64,000 nt of DNA from an uncultured Eggerthellaceae bacterium (GTDB taxonomy: Bacteria; Actinomycetota; Coriobacteriia; Coriobacteriales; Eggerthellaceae), in contig CALBGP010000013.1 of NCBI GenBank assembly GCA_937892845.1, forward strand, positions 70,478 through 134,477, written 5' to 3'. The number at the start of each line of letters is the position of its first letter. The stretch's first letter is position 1. Under the pieces are notes generated by a model. That model was not told where the DNA came from, ran no database searches, and worked only from the letters and a program-made list of their open reading frames with translations. The position numbers were made by a program, and so were the translations under genes. Positions 16,742 to 25,460 of the stretch are shown one piece after another.

Positions 16742-17889
16742 GGCCGGTCGCCTGAGGCAAGCGCGTCGCGGATGATGGCCGCCATGAGCCGCGCATGCGC
16801 ATCGGTCCCGTTGAGGCATTCCACCCGTTTGAGCGATGAGCGCCCGGCGGTGCCGACGGCTTCGCATGCGCTCATGAATGCGGGTTCGATCTCGCAATCG
16901 ATGTCGTAGATGGTCTCAAGGCAGTCCAGCGAGAATCCGGGGCAAACGAACAGCACATGCCCGCCTTCCTGTGCGATTTCTTTCAAGACTTCCGGCGTGA
17001 ATGGCGAGACCCATGCGCGGGCATCTTCGAATCGGGATTGGAAGGCCAGATATCCCGCTGGCGCGTTGGCACTCTCATCTTCTGCGGAGGTGTCCTTGCT
17101 TGCGGATGCCGTGATTCCCAGTTCGGCAAAGACGGCATCAGCGGTGGCGCGGGCTTGCTCGGGATAGGTGTCGCCCTTTTCGGTATCGGAGATGGGGATG
17201 GAATGAAACGACAGCATGACGTGCATCGGGTCTGCCGCGTGGGCTGACTCGGCATCGAATCCTGCGGCGCGGATGCTGTCTGCGATGGCGCGGATGTAGA
17301 GCGGATGGGTTGAGTAGGGCGCGGCTACGGTGCACGGCGCATCCCATCCGCGATCCCTTTCGGCGGCAAGGGCGGTTTCCAGCGCATCGGTCAAAGCCCC
17401 GGTGGTGGAAAGGGCGCTTTGCGGATAGAGGGGGACGGCCACCAGGCGCGTGCATCCCGCTTCGCGCAATCGGGCAAGCGCGTCTGCCACCGACGGGTGC
17501 CCGTAGGCCATGGCGGGTTCCACTTTCGCATCGAATCCCTGAGCTGAAAGCTCGGACTGCGTTTTCGCCGCCAGCATAGACGCGTGGGCCAAAAGCGGAG
17601 AGCCTGTTTCGCTATCCCAGATCATCTGGTACTTCGCGGCGCTTTTCACGCTGCGTTTGCCCAAGATGAAGCAATGCAGGATGACTTTCCAGATTGGTTT
17701 GGGCAAAGGTCTGATGCGATCATCCATGAGGAACTGCGCAAGGTATTCGCGGACGGCTTCGGGCGTGGGGGCATCGGGGCTGCCGGTGTTCATGAGCAGG
17801 ATGCCTGCGCGCTCCTTGCGGTGTCCGGATTCTGCGGCGTGTCCGTTTTCCAAGGTGCGTTCATTGGGATTGTGTGCAGTTGATTCCAT
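16732..17889 (-). CDS. hemH: Ferrochelatase (CpfC/HemH family)
   Basis: Inserts Fe(II) into a porphyrin; in actinobacteria the substrate is normally coproporphyrin III. Family blocks are LLMNTGSPDAPTPEAVREYLAQFLMD at the N-terminus, the catalytic His in LSFHSIPISDTEKGDTYPEQ, and CPGFSLDCLETIYDIDCE near the C-terminus. The ATG at 17889 is chosen because AAAGGAT lies about 7 bp upstream; a longer frame would add 24 residues without support. A 40-residue Ser/Asp/Glu insertion near residue 270 is unusual. No other haem gene is present in the window. It converges on rlmH with a 10-bp overlap. Confidence 0.92.
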   Translation of the reverse strand: MESTAHNPNERTLENGHAAESGHRKERAGILLMNTGSPDAPTPEAVREYLAQFLMDDRIRPLPKPIWKVILHCFILGKRSVKSAAKYQMIWDSETGSPLLAHASMLAAKTQSELSAQGFDAKVEPAMAYGHPSVADALARLREAGCTRLVAVPLYPQSALSTTGALTDALETALAAERDRGWDAPCTVAAPYSTHPLYIRAIADSIRAAGFDAESAHAADPMHVMLSFHSIPISDTEKGDTYPEQARATADAVFAELGITASASKDTSAEDESANAPAGYLAFQSRFEDARAWVSPFTPEVLKEIAQEGGHVLFVCPGFSLDCLETIYDIDCEIEPAFMSACEAVGTAGRSSLKRVECLNGTDAHARLMAAIIRDALASGDRPYL

Positions 17890-17963
17890 GGGAAGATCCT
17901 TTCGCTGTCCGGGGGTATGATACCGTATTCCCGTTTTCAGTCGATGGCCTGAAAGGGGCAAAC

Positions 17964-18458
17964 ATGCTGGTGGGAGTCTTATCGGATACGCACGGACGGC
18001 TGCCGCGGACGGCCTATGCGGAGCTTGCGGATTGCGGCCACATCATCCATGCGGGGGATATATGCGACCCGGGCATTTTGGATGAATTGCGCACGCTGGC
18101 AGACGTCACCGCCGTGCTTGGCAACAACGACTATAGTGAGTACGGTTTGGCGGTGGGGCGTTTCGCCCGGCCGGTGATCGAAGGGGTTCGCTTCCTGGTG
18201 ACGCATACGCCTCGCGATTTGGCGATGGCGCTTCATGGCGGCTTGGGGGTCCTTTCGCCGGGGGATCCGCTTCCCCATGTGGCCATCCACGGCCATACGC
18301 ATGTTCCCAAGCTTGAGACCGGGCATGCTGCATCTCCTGCCGGTTGGCTGCTTTGCCCCGGATCCGTATCGCGCCCGCGCGGCGGCTCCCACGCCTGTCT
18401 GGCGAAGGTGGAGATTGCGAACGGGATGGTTGCGGGTGTGAGGTTCTACGACGTGTGA
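17964..18458 (+). CDS. YfcE/MJ0936-family metallophosphoesterase
   Basis: A single-domain calcineurin-like phosphodiesterase of 164 residues. The metal-binding motifs are in order: LSDTHG, HAGDIC, LGNND, VTHT and IHGHTH. Members hydrolyse phosphodiesters with Mn; the physiological substrate is generally unknown. ATG 17964 has AAAGGGG 6 bp upstream. It is transcribed divergently from hemH across a 74-bp gap. Confidence 0.9.
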   Translation: MLVGVLSDTHGRLPRTAYAELADCGHIIHAGDICDPGILDELRTLADVTAVLGNNDYSEYGLAVGRFARPVIEGVRFLVTHTPRDLAMALHGGLGVLSPGDPLPHVAIHGHTHVPKLETGHAASPAGWLLCPGSVSRPRGGSHACLAKVEIANGMVAGVRFYDV

Positions 18459-18537
18459 CGCCATCGGCTTCAGGCTGCGTGAAAGCCCGCTGATCTGCCC
18501 CGATGATTTTCGAAATGATTCCGACGAAAGGTCTGAT

Positions 18538-19083
18538 ATGAAGATTTCCGCTTCTGAAGTTGCTGAGATGCTCGACTACGATCCGCACATGCTTCTGATT
18601 GACGTGCGTACTCCCGAAGAGTTCGATGCCGGTCACATTCCCGGCGCGGCGTGCTTCCCCGTGGAGGTGCTGTGCAGCTGTCTGTACGATGAGGCGGTGG
18701 CGGAGGCCGGTCTTGACGCCATTGCCAACATGAAGGGCATGGAGCTTTCCGACGATGCGTCCGTCATGGTGTTCTACTGCGCATCGGGTGCGCGCTCCGC
18801 TATGGCCGTGCAGCATCTGGAAGCCATCGGTTACGTGAACGTCTACGATATGGGCGGCCTGCGCGACTGGCCCTACGATCTGATCACCACCGCCGACGAG
18901 CGTGCGGCTCTGGCCGCCGATGCCGCAGCCGCTGCCGAAGCGTTCATGAACAGCGATGGCCCCGCGGTGGCGGCCGAGCCGGGTTCGTGCGGTTGCGGCC
19001 ACGACCACGCGCACGCCCACGACGATGATTGCGGTTGCGGCCACGACCACGGCCATGCCCACAGCACCGGTTGCGGCTGCTAG
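18538..19083 (+). CDS. Rhodanese-like protein with Cys/His-rich metal-binding tail
   Basis: Residues 1-125 form a single rhodanese domain: LLIDVRTPEEFDAGHIPGA, then FYCASGARS with the active-site cysteine near 81, and MGGLRDWP. Residues about 130-145 are Ala-rich, and the last 30 residues are built from two similar blocks of GCGHDH followed by AHAH or GHAH and ending GCGC. Such tails usually bind Ni, Zn or Cu. The protein could shuttle sulfane sulfur or act as a metal-responsive persulfide carrier, but the partner is unknown. It lacks a signal peptide, so it is cytoplasmic. The MATE exporter begins 12 bp downstream. Confidence 0.88.
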   Translation: MKISASEVAEMLDYDPHMLLIDVRTPEEFDAGHIPGAACFPVEVLCSCLYDEAVAEAGLDAIANMKGMELSDDASVMVFYCASGARSAMAVQHLEAIGYVNVYDMGGLRDWPYDLITTADERAALAADAAAAAEAFMNSDGPAVAAEPGSCGCGHDHAHAHDDDCGCGHDHGHAHSTGCGC

Positions 19084-19095
19084 GGAGCGCAAAGC

Positions 19096-20502
19096 ATGAA
19101 GTTGAGCCAAGGCGTGAAGTCCTCGCAAGGTGCGAAGTTCTCCGATCCCGCGGATAAGACGGGCACGCGCGATGTGATCTGGATGTCGGTTCCCATGTTC
19201 GTGGAGCTGTTCATGCAGATGTCAGTGGGCTATGTGGACCAGATCATGCTTTCCCATTTGGGCACGCAGCCCGCTGCCGCTGTGGGAAATGCCATCCAGA
19301 TACTCAACCTGGTGACCATCGCCCTTTCCGCCATGGCAACGGCCTCGACGGTGCTCATCTCCCGCGCGCTGGGTGCGGGCAACAAGGGCCATATCAACGA
19401 AATGAGCATGGTGGCGCTGGTGGTCAACGCGGGGTTGGCCCTCGCGGCAACGTTCGCCATCTTCGCTTGGTGGCCCCAACTGTTCTCCGTGCTCAACGTC
19501 AATGAGGACATCTACGCCATGACCAAGAGCTTTTTGCTCATCGTGGCGTCCACCACCATCTTGCAGGGCGTGTACTTCGCCTTCGCCGCCGTGCTGCGCG
19601 CCTTCGCACGCGTCGGTGACATCATGGTGGTCAATCTGATTACGAACGCCTTCAACATAGTGGGCTGCCTTGTTCTGGTCAACGGCATGCCGCAGTGGGG
19701 CATTCCCGCCATGGGCGTCGAGGGCAGCGCGCTTGCCTGGAGTGCATCGCGTGTGCTGGGCGTGGTGTTGGTGGTCTGGTTCTTCATGCGGCATACGACG
19801 GCCCGCATGCGCATAAGCTGCCTGCGTCCGTTCCCGCTGCGCACTTTGAAGCAGATGCTGGGCATAGGCGTGCCGTCGAGCGGCGAGCAGTTCTCCTACG
19901 ACCTTTCCCAGATGGTCATCCTGGCATTCGTCAACATGCTGGGCAGCGCGGTTGTGACCGTGAAGGTGTATTGCAGCATGTGCGCGAGCATCGCCTACAC
20001 CTACTCCATCGCCATCGCGCAGGCCACGCAGATTGTCATCGGGTATCTGTTCGGCCGCCGTCAGCCTGCCAAGATCTTTCATCGCGTGTGGTTCGCCAAC
20101 GTCGTGGCCATGGTGCTGTCGGTGTCCATCAGCGTGGTCCTGTACCTGAATTCGGATTTCATCTTCGGCCTGGTCACCGATGACCCGTTCATCCATGAAC
20201 TGGGCCGTCAGATCCTTGCCATAGAGATCTTGCTCGAGGTGGGGCGAAGCCTCAACATCGTATTGGTGCGGGCGCTCATCGGCGTCGGGGATGTGAAGAC
20301 GCCCGTGACCATGAACATCATCAGCTCGTGGGTGGTTGCGGTAGGCGGTTCGTGGCTGTTCGGCATCCATTTCGGTTGGGGTCTTGTGGGCATGTGGCTG
20401 GCCATGTGCATAGACGAGTGGTTCCGCGGGATTTTCTTCGTGGTGAAATTCGCGCTCGGCCGTTGGAAGAAGAATCTGCCCGATGGCCCCGCGTCGTGCT
20501 GA
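19096..20502 (+). CDS. MATE-family efflux transporter
   Basis: A polytopic inner-membrane antiporter of 468 residues with two MatE repeats and about 12 hydrophobic segments. The start region MSVPMFVELFMQMSVGYVDQIMLSHLG is the typical first helix of the family, and the second half begins GIGVPSSGEQFSYDLSQMVIL. The family exports cationic drugs or metabolites using Na or proton gradients. Substrate cannot be assigned. It follows the rhodanese gene by 12 bp and is probably in the same transcript. Confidence 0.92.
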   Translation: MKLSQGVKSSQGAKFSDPADKTGTRDVIWMSVPMFVELFMQMSVGYVDQIMLSHLGTQPAAAVGNAIQILNLVTIALSAMATASTVLISRALGAGNKGHINEMSMVALVVNAGLALAATFAIFAWWPQLFSVLNVNEDIYAMTKSFLLIVASTTILQGVYFAFAAVLRAFARVGDIMVVNLITNAFNIVGCLVLVNGMPQWGIPAMGVEGSALAWSASRVLGVVLVVWFFMRHTTARMRISCLRPFPLRTLKQMLGIGVPSSGEQFSYDLSQMVILAFVNMLGSAVVTVKVYCSMCASIAYTYSIAIAQATQIVIGYLFGRRQPAKIFHRVWFANVVAMVLSVSISVVLYLNSDFIFGLVTDDPFIHELGRQILAIEILLEVGRSLNIVLVRALIGVGDVKTPVTMNIISSWVVAVGGSWLFGIHFGWGLVGMWLAMCIDEWFRGIFFVVKFALGRWKKNLPDGPASC

Positions 20503-20668
20503 CAGACCGTGAACACGCGCCGCATCGAAGCCTTTTCGGGTTCAAGGTCCGGCGTTTGCGCGATAATGGAGCGGTGAGAAAACGCGCGCGACTGCGTTCG
20601 GCCGTCGGTGGCGGCATCGCCGCCGGATGCTGCGGGCTTCGTGCGCACCGAACCGTCTGGAGGAACCT

Positions 20669-22138
20669 ATGGAACATCGCAACGCATGGCTTTCCTATTC
20701 CGCTGCCGACGAAGAGGCCGTTGAGTCCTTCGCCCGCGACTACAAAGAGTTCATCAGCACCTGCAAGACCGAGCGCGAATGCGCAGCTTGGGCCATTGAG
20801 GCCGCTCGTGCTGCCGGTTACGTGTCCATCGACGAGGCACGCGCCGCCGGCCGCACTCTGGCTGCGGGCGACAAGGTCTATGCGGACTGCTACGGCAAAT
20901 CCGTCATCTTCGCCCATATCGGCAGCCGCCCGCTTGAGCAGGGCATGAACATCCTGGGCGCGCATATCGACAGCCCGCGCCTGGATATCAAGCAGAACCC
21001 CGCGTACGAGGCCGGCGGTCTCGCCTTCCTGGATACGCACTATTACGGTGGCATCAAGAAGTACCAGTGGGTTACGCTGCCTTTGGCCATCCATGGCGTG
21101 GTGGCCAAAAAGGACGGCTCCATTGTGCAGGTGAACGTTGGCGAAGATGCGGGCGATCCGGTGTTCTGCGTGACGGACCTCCTGATCCATCTTGCTCAGG
21201 AGCAGATGCAGAATAAGGCTGCCGAAGTGGTGGAGGGCGAAGCGCTTGACGTGCTGGTAGGCGGCCGTCCGGCCGTGAAGGCTGACGCTGCATCCGCCGA
21301 CGCCGCGCCCGGCGCCGCCGAAGCAGATGCCTCGTTCGCCATCGATGATGCCGACGATTTGGCGAAGCTCATCGAGAAGGAGCCTGTCAAGGCGCGCCTG
21401 CTTTCCATCTTGGCCGAGAAATACGGCATGGAGGAGGCCGATTTCCTCTCGAGCGAGCTGGAAGTGGTGCCGGCCGGTCCGGCGCGCGACTGCGGTTTCG
21501 ACTCATCCATGATCCTGGGATACGGCCATGATGACCGCGTGTGCGCGTACCCGTCGCTTATCGCCCAGCTCGAGGCGACGGACCTGGACAAGACCGGCCT
21601 GTGCGTGCTGGTCGACAAGGAGGAGATCGGCTCGGTGGGTGCCACTGGCATGGGATCGATGTTCTTCGAGAACACCGTGGCCGAGCTCATGGACCTCTGC
21701 GGTCAGTCGGGTGATTTGGCCCTGCGTCGCTGCCTGGCGAATTCTAGCATGCTCTCCAGCGACGTGTCCGCCGGTTTCGATCCTGCCTACGCCTCGGCCT
21801 TCGAGACCAAGAACGCCGCCTACCTGGGCCGCGGCATCGTCTTCAATAAGTTCACGGGTTCGCGCGGCAAGAGCGGCTCCAACGATGCCAACGCCGAGTT
21901 CATGGCCACCGTGCGCCGCGTGATGGAGCAGGGTGACGCAGCGTTCCAGACCGCCGAGCTGGGCCGAGTGGATTTGGGCGGCGGCGGAACCATCGCCTAC
22001 ATCCTGGCCAAGTACGGCATGAATGTCATCGATGCCGGCGTTTCAGTGCTCAACATGCATGCCCCCTGGGAAGTCATCGACAAGGCCGACCTCTACGAGG
22101 CGCTCAAGGCGTACCGCGCGTTCCTCAAGTACGCGTAG
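20669..22138 (+). CDS. M18-family aspartyl aminopeptidase
   Basis: A cytoplasmic dodecameric zinc aminopeptidase. Metal ligands are seen in ILGAHIDSPRLD (His and Asp), DKEEIGSVGATGMGS (the catalytic Glu pair) and a late His in NMHAPWEVIDKAD. An Ala-rich insertion of about 35 residues near position 210 (VKADAASADAAPGAAEADAS) extends the protein to 489 residues. ATG 20669 has GGAGGA about 5 bp upstream; the open frame before it has no family sequence. A strong terminator follows. Confidence 0.92.
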   Translation: MEHRNAWLSYSAADEEAVESFARDYKEFISTCKTERECAAWAIEAARAAGYVSIDEARAAGRTLAAGDKVYADCYGKSVIFAHIGSRPLEQGMNILGAHIDSPRLDIKQNPAYEAGGLAFLDTHYYGGIKKYQWVTLPLAIHGVVAKKDGSIVQVNVGEDAGDPVFCVTDLLIHLAQEQMQNKAAEVVEGEALDVLVGGRPAVKADAASADAAPGAAEADASFAIDDADDLAKLIEKEPVKARLLSILAEKYGMEEADFLSSELEVVPAGPARDCGFDSSMILGYGHDDRVCAYPSLIAQLEATDLDKTGLCVLVDKEEIGSVGATGMGSMFFENTVAELMDLCGQSGDLALRRCLANSSMLSSDVSAGFDPAYASAFETKNAAYLGRGIVFNKFTGSRGKSGSNDANAEFMATVRRVMEQGDAAFQTAELGRVDLGGGGTIAYILAKYGMNVIDAGVSVLNMHAPWEVIDKADLYEALKAYRAFLKYA

Positions 22139-22191
22139 CACAAGGGGCGCCTGCCGCGCCTGCCTGCCCGATCGGCTATCGACCATTGTGC

Positions 22192-22231
22192 GAAGGGCCG
22201 TCGGAGTACTCCGGCGGCCCTTCTTCGTTTT
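22192..22231 (+). terminator. Rho-independent terminator after the aminopeptidase
   Basis: The long stem GAAGGGCCG-TCGG/CCGG-CGGCCCTTC is followed by TTCGTTTT. Confidence 0.85.
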
Positions 22232-22274
22232 CTGCGGCAAGCTTTGGCCTGTCGGGGCCATGGAGCAGGGAGTT

Positions 22275-22437
22275 TTGGTCAAAACGCCGACTTTTCGGTA
22301 CTTTCGCACGAGGTTCAATACCGGCGAAAAACCGTGACCTGGGGAAACGTGAGCGAAAATCGAGCCGAAACGCCTCGCCGGTCAAATCGGCGAGTTATCG
22401 GTACCGAAAACTCGCAAGTTTGACCACAAGTGGTCAA
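22275..22437. repeat. Palindromic intergenic element A
   Basis: Two 25-nt arms (22277-22301 and 22401-22425) are inverted copies matching at 20 of 25 positions, sharing GGTCAAA at the outer ends and TTTTCGGTAC at the inner ends. A perfect palindrome TTGACCAC-AA-GTGGTCAA (22420-22437) borders the right arm, and a small hairpin CGCCG/CGGCG (22376-22392) lies inside. The core contains GTGACCTGGGG (22334-22344), also present in the element at 49.5 kb. The rest of the 466-bp gap holds only the terminator and the guaB promoter. Confidence 0.7.
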
Positions 22438-22534
22438 TTTCGATGCAGAGGTGCTGAATGGGTCCCGGCTACGTGCACGGACCGCCTCTCAAATGCCCCC
22501 AATTGCGCATTCCGCGTGCATGAGTCCCATTTGT

Positions 22535-22563
22535 TTCCGTTCTGTTGAATGCTCTGCTACAAT
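22535..22563 (+). promoter_or_regulatory. Putative promoter of guaB
   Basis: A -10 box TACAAT (22558-22563) with a weak -35 TTCCGT (22535-22540) at 17-bp spacing. TACAAT recurs as the -10 of several promoters in this window. Confidence 0.5.
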
Positions 22564-22604
22564 GAACGGTCATTATATGGTTTTCGTCGAGAAGGAGTAA
22601 CCCA

Positions 22605-24122
22605 ATGGCGTTCTATTATGAGGAGCCCTCGCGCACCTTCAATGAGTACCTTCTGGTACCGGGTCACACGCCCGCAGACTGCATTCCCGCTAAGGTCAGC
22701 TTGAAAACGCCTTTGGTCCGTTATCGCAAGAACGAGGAGGAATGCCCTCTCTCGCTGAACATCCCCATGGTGTCTGCAATCATGGCCGCCGTCTCCGATG
22801 ATCGCATGGCAGTAGCTCTGGCCACCGAAGGCGGTTTGTCGTTCATCTACGGCAACCAGACCATCGAGGATCAGGCCGCTATGGTGTCTCGCGTCAAGCA
22901 GCACAAGGCCGGTTTCGTTGTCAGCGATGCTACTCTTTCTCCCGACATGACGCTGGCCCAGGTTCTCCAGCTCAAGGAGGCAACCGGCCACTCCACCATG
23001 CCCGTCACCGACAACGCCCAGGCCACCGGCAAGCTGCTCGGCGTCGTGACCGAGCGCGACTACCGCCTGTCCCGTATGTCCCTGGACGCCAAGGTCTCCG
23101 ACTTCATGACCCCGCGTGAGAAGCTCATCGTTGCCCCTGCGGAAACCTCCCTCAAGGAAGCCAACGACATCATCTGGGACCACAAACTTAACAGCCTGCC
23201 TCTGGTGGATGCCGAAGACCACCTGGTCTACATGACCTTCCGCCAGGACTACGATTCCCACAAGGACAACCCGCTGGAGATGCTCGACGAAGAGAAGCGC
23301 TACATCGTCGGCGCGGGCATCAACTCCCGTGACTACGCCGAGCGCGTCCCTGCCCTGATCGAAGCCGGTGCCGACGTGCTGTGCATCGACTCCTCCGAGG
23401 GCTTCTCCGACTGGCAGAAGATGACCATCGAATGGGTCCGCGAACATTACGGCAACGACGTCAAGATCGGCGCCGGCAACGTGGTCGACCGCGATGGCTT
23501 CCGCTTCCTGGCTGAGGCTGGCGCAGACTTCATCAAGGTCGGCATCGGCGGCGGCTCCATCTGCATCACCCGTGAGACCAAGGGCATCGGCCGCGGCCAG
23601 GCCACCGCTACCATCGAAGTGGCGAAGGCCCGTGACGAATACTTCGAGGAGACCGGCATCTACGTGCCCATCTGCTCCGACGGCGGCATCGTCTACGACC
23701 ACCACATCTCCTTGGCGCTTGCCATGGGTGCCGACTTCGTCATGCTGGGTCGCTACTTCGCCCGTTTCGACGAGAGCCCTTCGAACAAGGTTGTCGTCAA
23801 CGGCACCTACATGAAGGAATACTGGGGCGAAGGTTCCGCCCGCGCCCGTAACTGGGGCCGTTATGACCTGGGCGGAAAGAAGTCTCTGTCCTTCGAAGAG
23901 GGCGTTGACTCCTACGTTCCCTACGCTGGCAGCCTGAAAGACAACATCGCTGTCACGCTGCTCAAGATCCGCTCCACCATGTGCAACTGCGGCGCATTGA
24001 GCATCCCCGAGTTCCGCGATAAGGCGAAGCTGACGCTGGTTTCTTCCACTTCCATCGTCGAAGGCGGCGCGCATGACGTCTTGCTGAAGGACAAGACGCC
24101 GTACGTGACCAACGCCCGCTAA
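22605..24122 (+). CDS. guaB: IMP dehydrogenase, clostridial-type variant
   Basis: Oxidises IMP to XMP, the committed step of GMP synthesis. An (alpha/beta)8 barrel is interrupted by two CBS domains (about 95-210, e.g. [21 protein letters not shown] and [19 protein letters not shown]). The catalytic Cys loop reads [12 protein letters not shown], differing from the common GIGPGSICTTR, and the flap region [11 protein letters not shown] and [15 protein letters not shown] differ from Escherichia-type enzymes. It resembles, from memory, the roughly 500-residue IMPDH found in clostridia. A good Shine-Dalgarno AAGGAG precedes ATG 22605. Confidence 0.92.
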   Translation: MAFYYEEPSRTFNEYLLVPGHTPADCIPAKVSLKTPLVRYRKNEEECPLSLNIPMVSAIMAAVSDDRMAVALATEGGLSFIYGNQTIEDQAAMVSRVKQHKAGFVVSDATLSPDMTLAQVLQLKEATGHSTMPVTDNAQATGKLLGVVTERDYRLSRMSLDAKVSDFMTPREKLIVAPAETSLKEANDIIWDHKLNSLPLVDAEDHLVYMTFRQDYDSHKDNPLEMLDEEKRYIVGAGINSRDYAERVPALIEAGADVLCIDSSEGFSDWQKMTIEWVREHYGNDVKIGAGNVVDRDGFRFLAEAGADFIKVGIGGGSICITRETKGIGRGQATATIEVAKARDEYFEETGIYVPICSDGGIVYDHHISLALAMGADFVMLGRYFARFDESPSNKVVVNGTYMKEYWGEGSARARNWGRYDLGGKKSLSFEEGVDSYVPYAGSLKDNIAVTLLKIRSTMCNCGALSIPEFRDKAKLTLVSSTSIVEGGAHDVLLKDKTPYVTNAR

Positions 24123-24184
24123 GGCGGCTCGCGAGTATCCGTCCGAGGGAAGAGCGTCTTATCAGACTGAAAAAGAACATAACG

Positions 24185-25291
24185 ATGTGCCTTATGACGG
24201 CAGTCGTGTCAATGGCATTGTGCGGGGCTTTTGCGGGCCCCGCACTCGCTGATGACCTGGTTGAAGCGCAAGAGGCCTTGACGCAGGCGGAATCGCGCCT
24301 TGCGCAGCTGTCCCAAGAGGCGGAAGAGCTCAAGGCCCAGGCTGCCGAGCTCCAGGAAGAAATCGACGCCACGCTCCAGCGTGTTCTCGATGCGCAGCAG
24401 GCTATGCTCGAAGGCCAGCAGGAGTTGGGGCGCTCGGTCAACTATTCGTACAAGACGGGCAACGCCGGCTTCCTGGATATCTTGTTCTGCTCCGGCAGCA
24501 TTTCCGAGTTGTTCGAGAATCTGGTCTACATGCAGGCCATACAAGAATCCCAGGCTGCGGAAATTGAAGCGCAGAAGCAGCGGAAAGCTGAATTCGACGC
24601 CGCCCTGGCCGAGCTCAATGAGAAGAAAGACCAGCAGGAGGCCAAGCTCAAGGAGCTTGATGATGCGTGCGAGGAGGCTCGCAGCGTTGTGGAGTCAGCC
24701 GCCGCCAAGGTTTCCAAGATCGAAGATGAGCGCGAAGCCGCACGTCTTGCCGCGCTTCAGGCGGAAGCCGAAGCTATGCAACAGCAGCAGGCGCAAACTC
24801 CTGAAAACCCTGGAACAGATGACGGCTGGAATACCAATCCCGGCGGCAACGACTCGGACAATGCCGGCGGCAACGGGTCTGGAGATTCGAGCGGCAACGG
24901 TTCGGGCGGCGATGGGTCCGACGGTACGGATTCCGGCGGGGATTCCGCCGTGCAGCCTGGATCGGGATGGTCGACGGGTGTCGCTTCCGCATACGGCGGC
25001 AGCACCGACCCCTACACGCCCAATCCCGGCACCACGGCCACAGGCGCCGTGTGCGACGACAATTCAATCGGTGTCGCCATCCCCATGTCGTGGCCGAATT
25101 ACTGGACCTACTTCGGCCGTTCGGTTGAAATCTCTTACGGCGGAAAGACGGTTGTCGCAGTGGTCAACGACTGCGGCGGCATGGGCGGTGGAAGCCGCTC
25201 TTTGGACCTGCAGCCCGGCGTATGGAAGCAATTCGGCTTCAGCTCATGCCAGGAGTGGGGAATCCGCACTGTCAGCTATCGCTTCATCTGA
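24185..25291 (+). CDS. Secreted coiled-coil protein with RlpA-like double-psi beta-barrel
   Basis: Residues 1-23 are a Sec signal peptide (cleavage after GPALA). Residues about 24-200 are CwlO/PcsB-type coiled coil with the insertion SYKTGNAGFLDILFCSGSISELFENLVYM, closely mirroring the NlpC/P60 protein at 2820. Residues about 205-260 are a Gly/Ser/Asn/Asp linker. The C-terminal 100 residues fit a double-psi beta-barrel: SAYGGSTDPYTPNPGTTATGA, then VVAVVNDCGGMGGGSRSLDLQPGVWKQFG. This fold binds or cleaves glycan strands in RlpA and expansin-like proteins. With ATG 24185 the signal peptide has no positive n-region; non-standard upstream starts at CTG 24167 or ATC 24161 would add Lys-Lys. Confidence 0.82.
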   Translation: MCLMTAVVSMALCGAFAGPALADDLVEAQEALTQAESRLAQLSQEAEELKAQAAELQEEIDATLQRVLDAQQAMLEGQQELGRSVNYSYKTGNAGFLDILFCSGSISELFENLVYMQAIQESQAAEIEAQKQRKAEFDAALAELNEKKDQQEAKLKELDDACEEARSVVESAAAKVSKIEDEREAARLAALQAEAEAMQQQQAQTPENPGTDDGWNTNPGGNDSDNAGGNGSGDSSGNGSGGDGSDGTDSGGDSAVQPGSGWSTGVASAYGGSTDPYTPNPGTTATGAVCDDNSIGVAIPMSWPNYWTYFGRSVEISYGGKTVVAVVNDCGGMGGGSRSLDLQPGVWKQFGFSSCQEWGIRTVSYRFI

Positions 25292-25460
25292 CATCGGCAT
25301 TCGCCTCTTCGAATTCGCTGAGTAATTTCCCCATAAACCGTATCGCCGCGCTACAATAGGCGGAATTCGTGAATTGCAGGGTTTTGCCTGCGCATCCGCG
25401 CGCGTTCGCTTGTACGCTGCGGTCGGGAAGCTGCGCCCGCAAGCCCATGTAGGAGGAAGC

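Noticed and set aside
22186..22548. A 120-codon open frame in the gap before guaB.
   Set aside because: It runs through the terminator and the palindromic element, has no ribosome-binding site and no recognisable protein sequence.
25292..25460. T-box upstream of leuS.
   Set aside because: No GGTGGTACCGCG-like core or terminator/antiterminator pair is present; the same holds for the cysS and lysS leaders.
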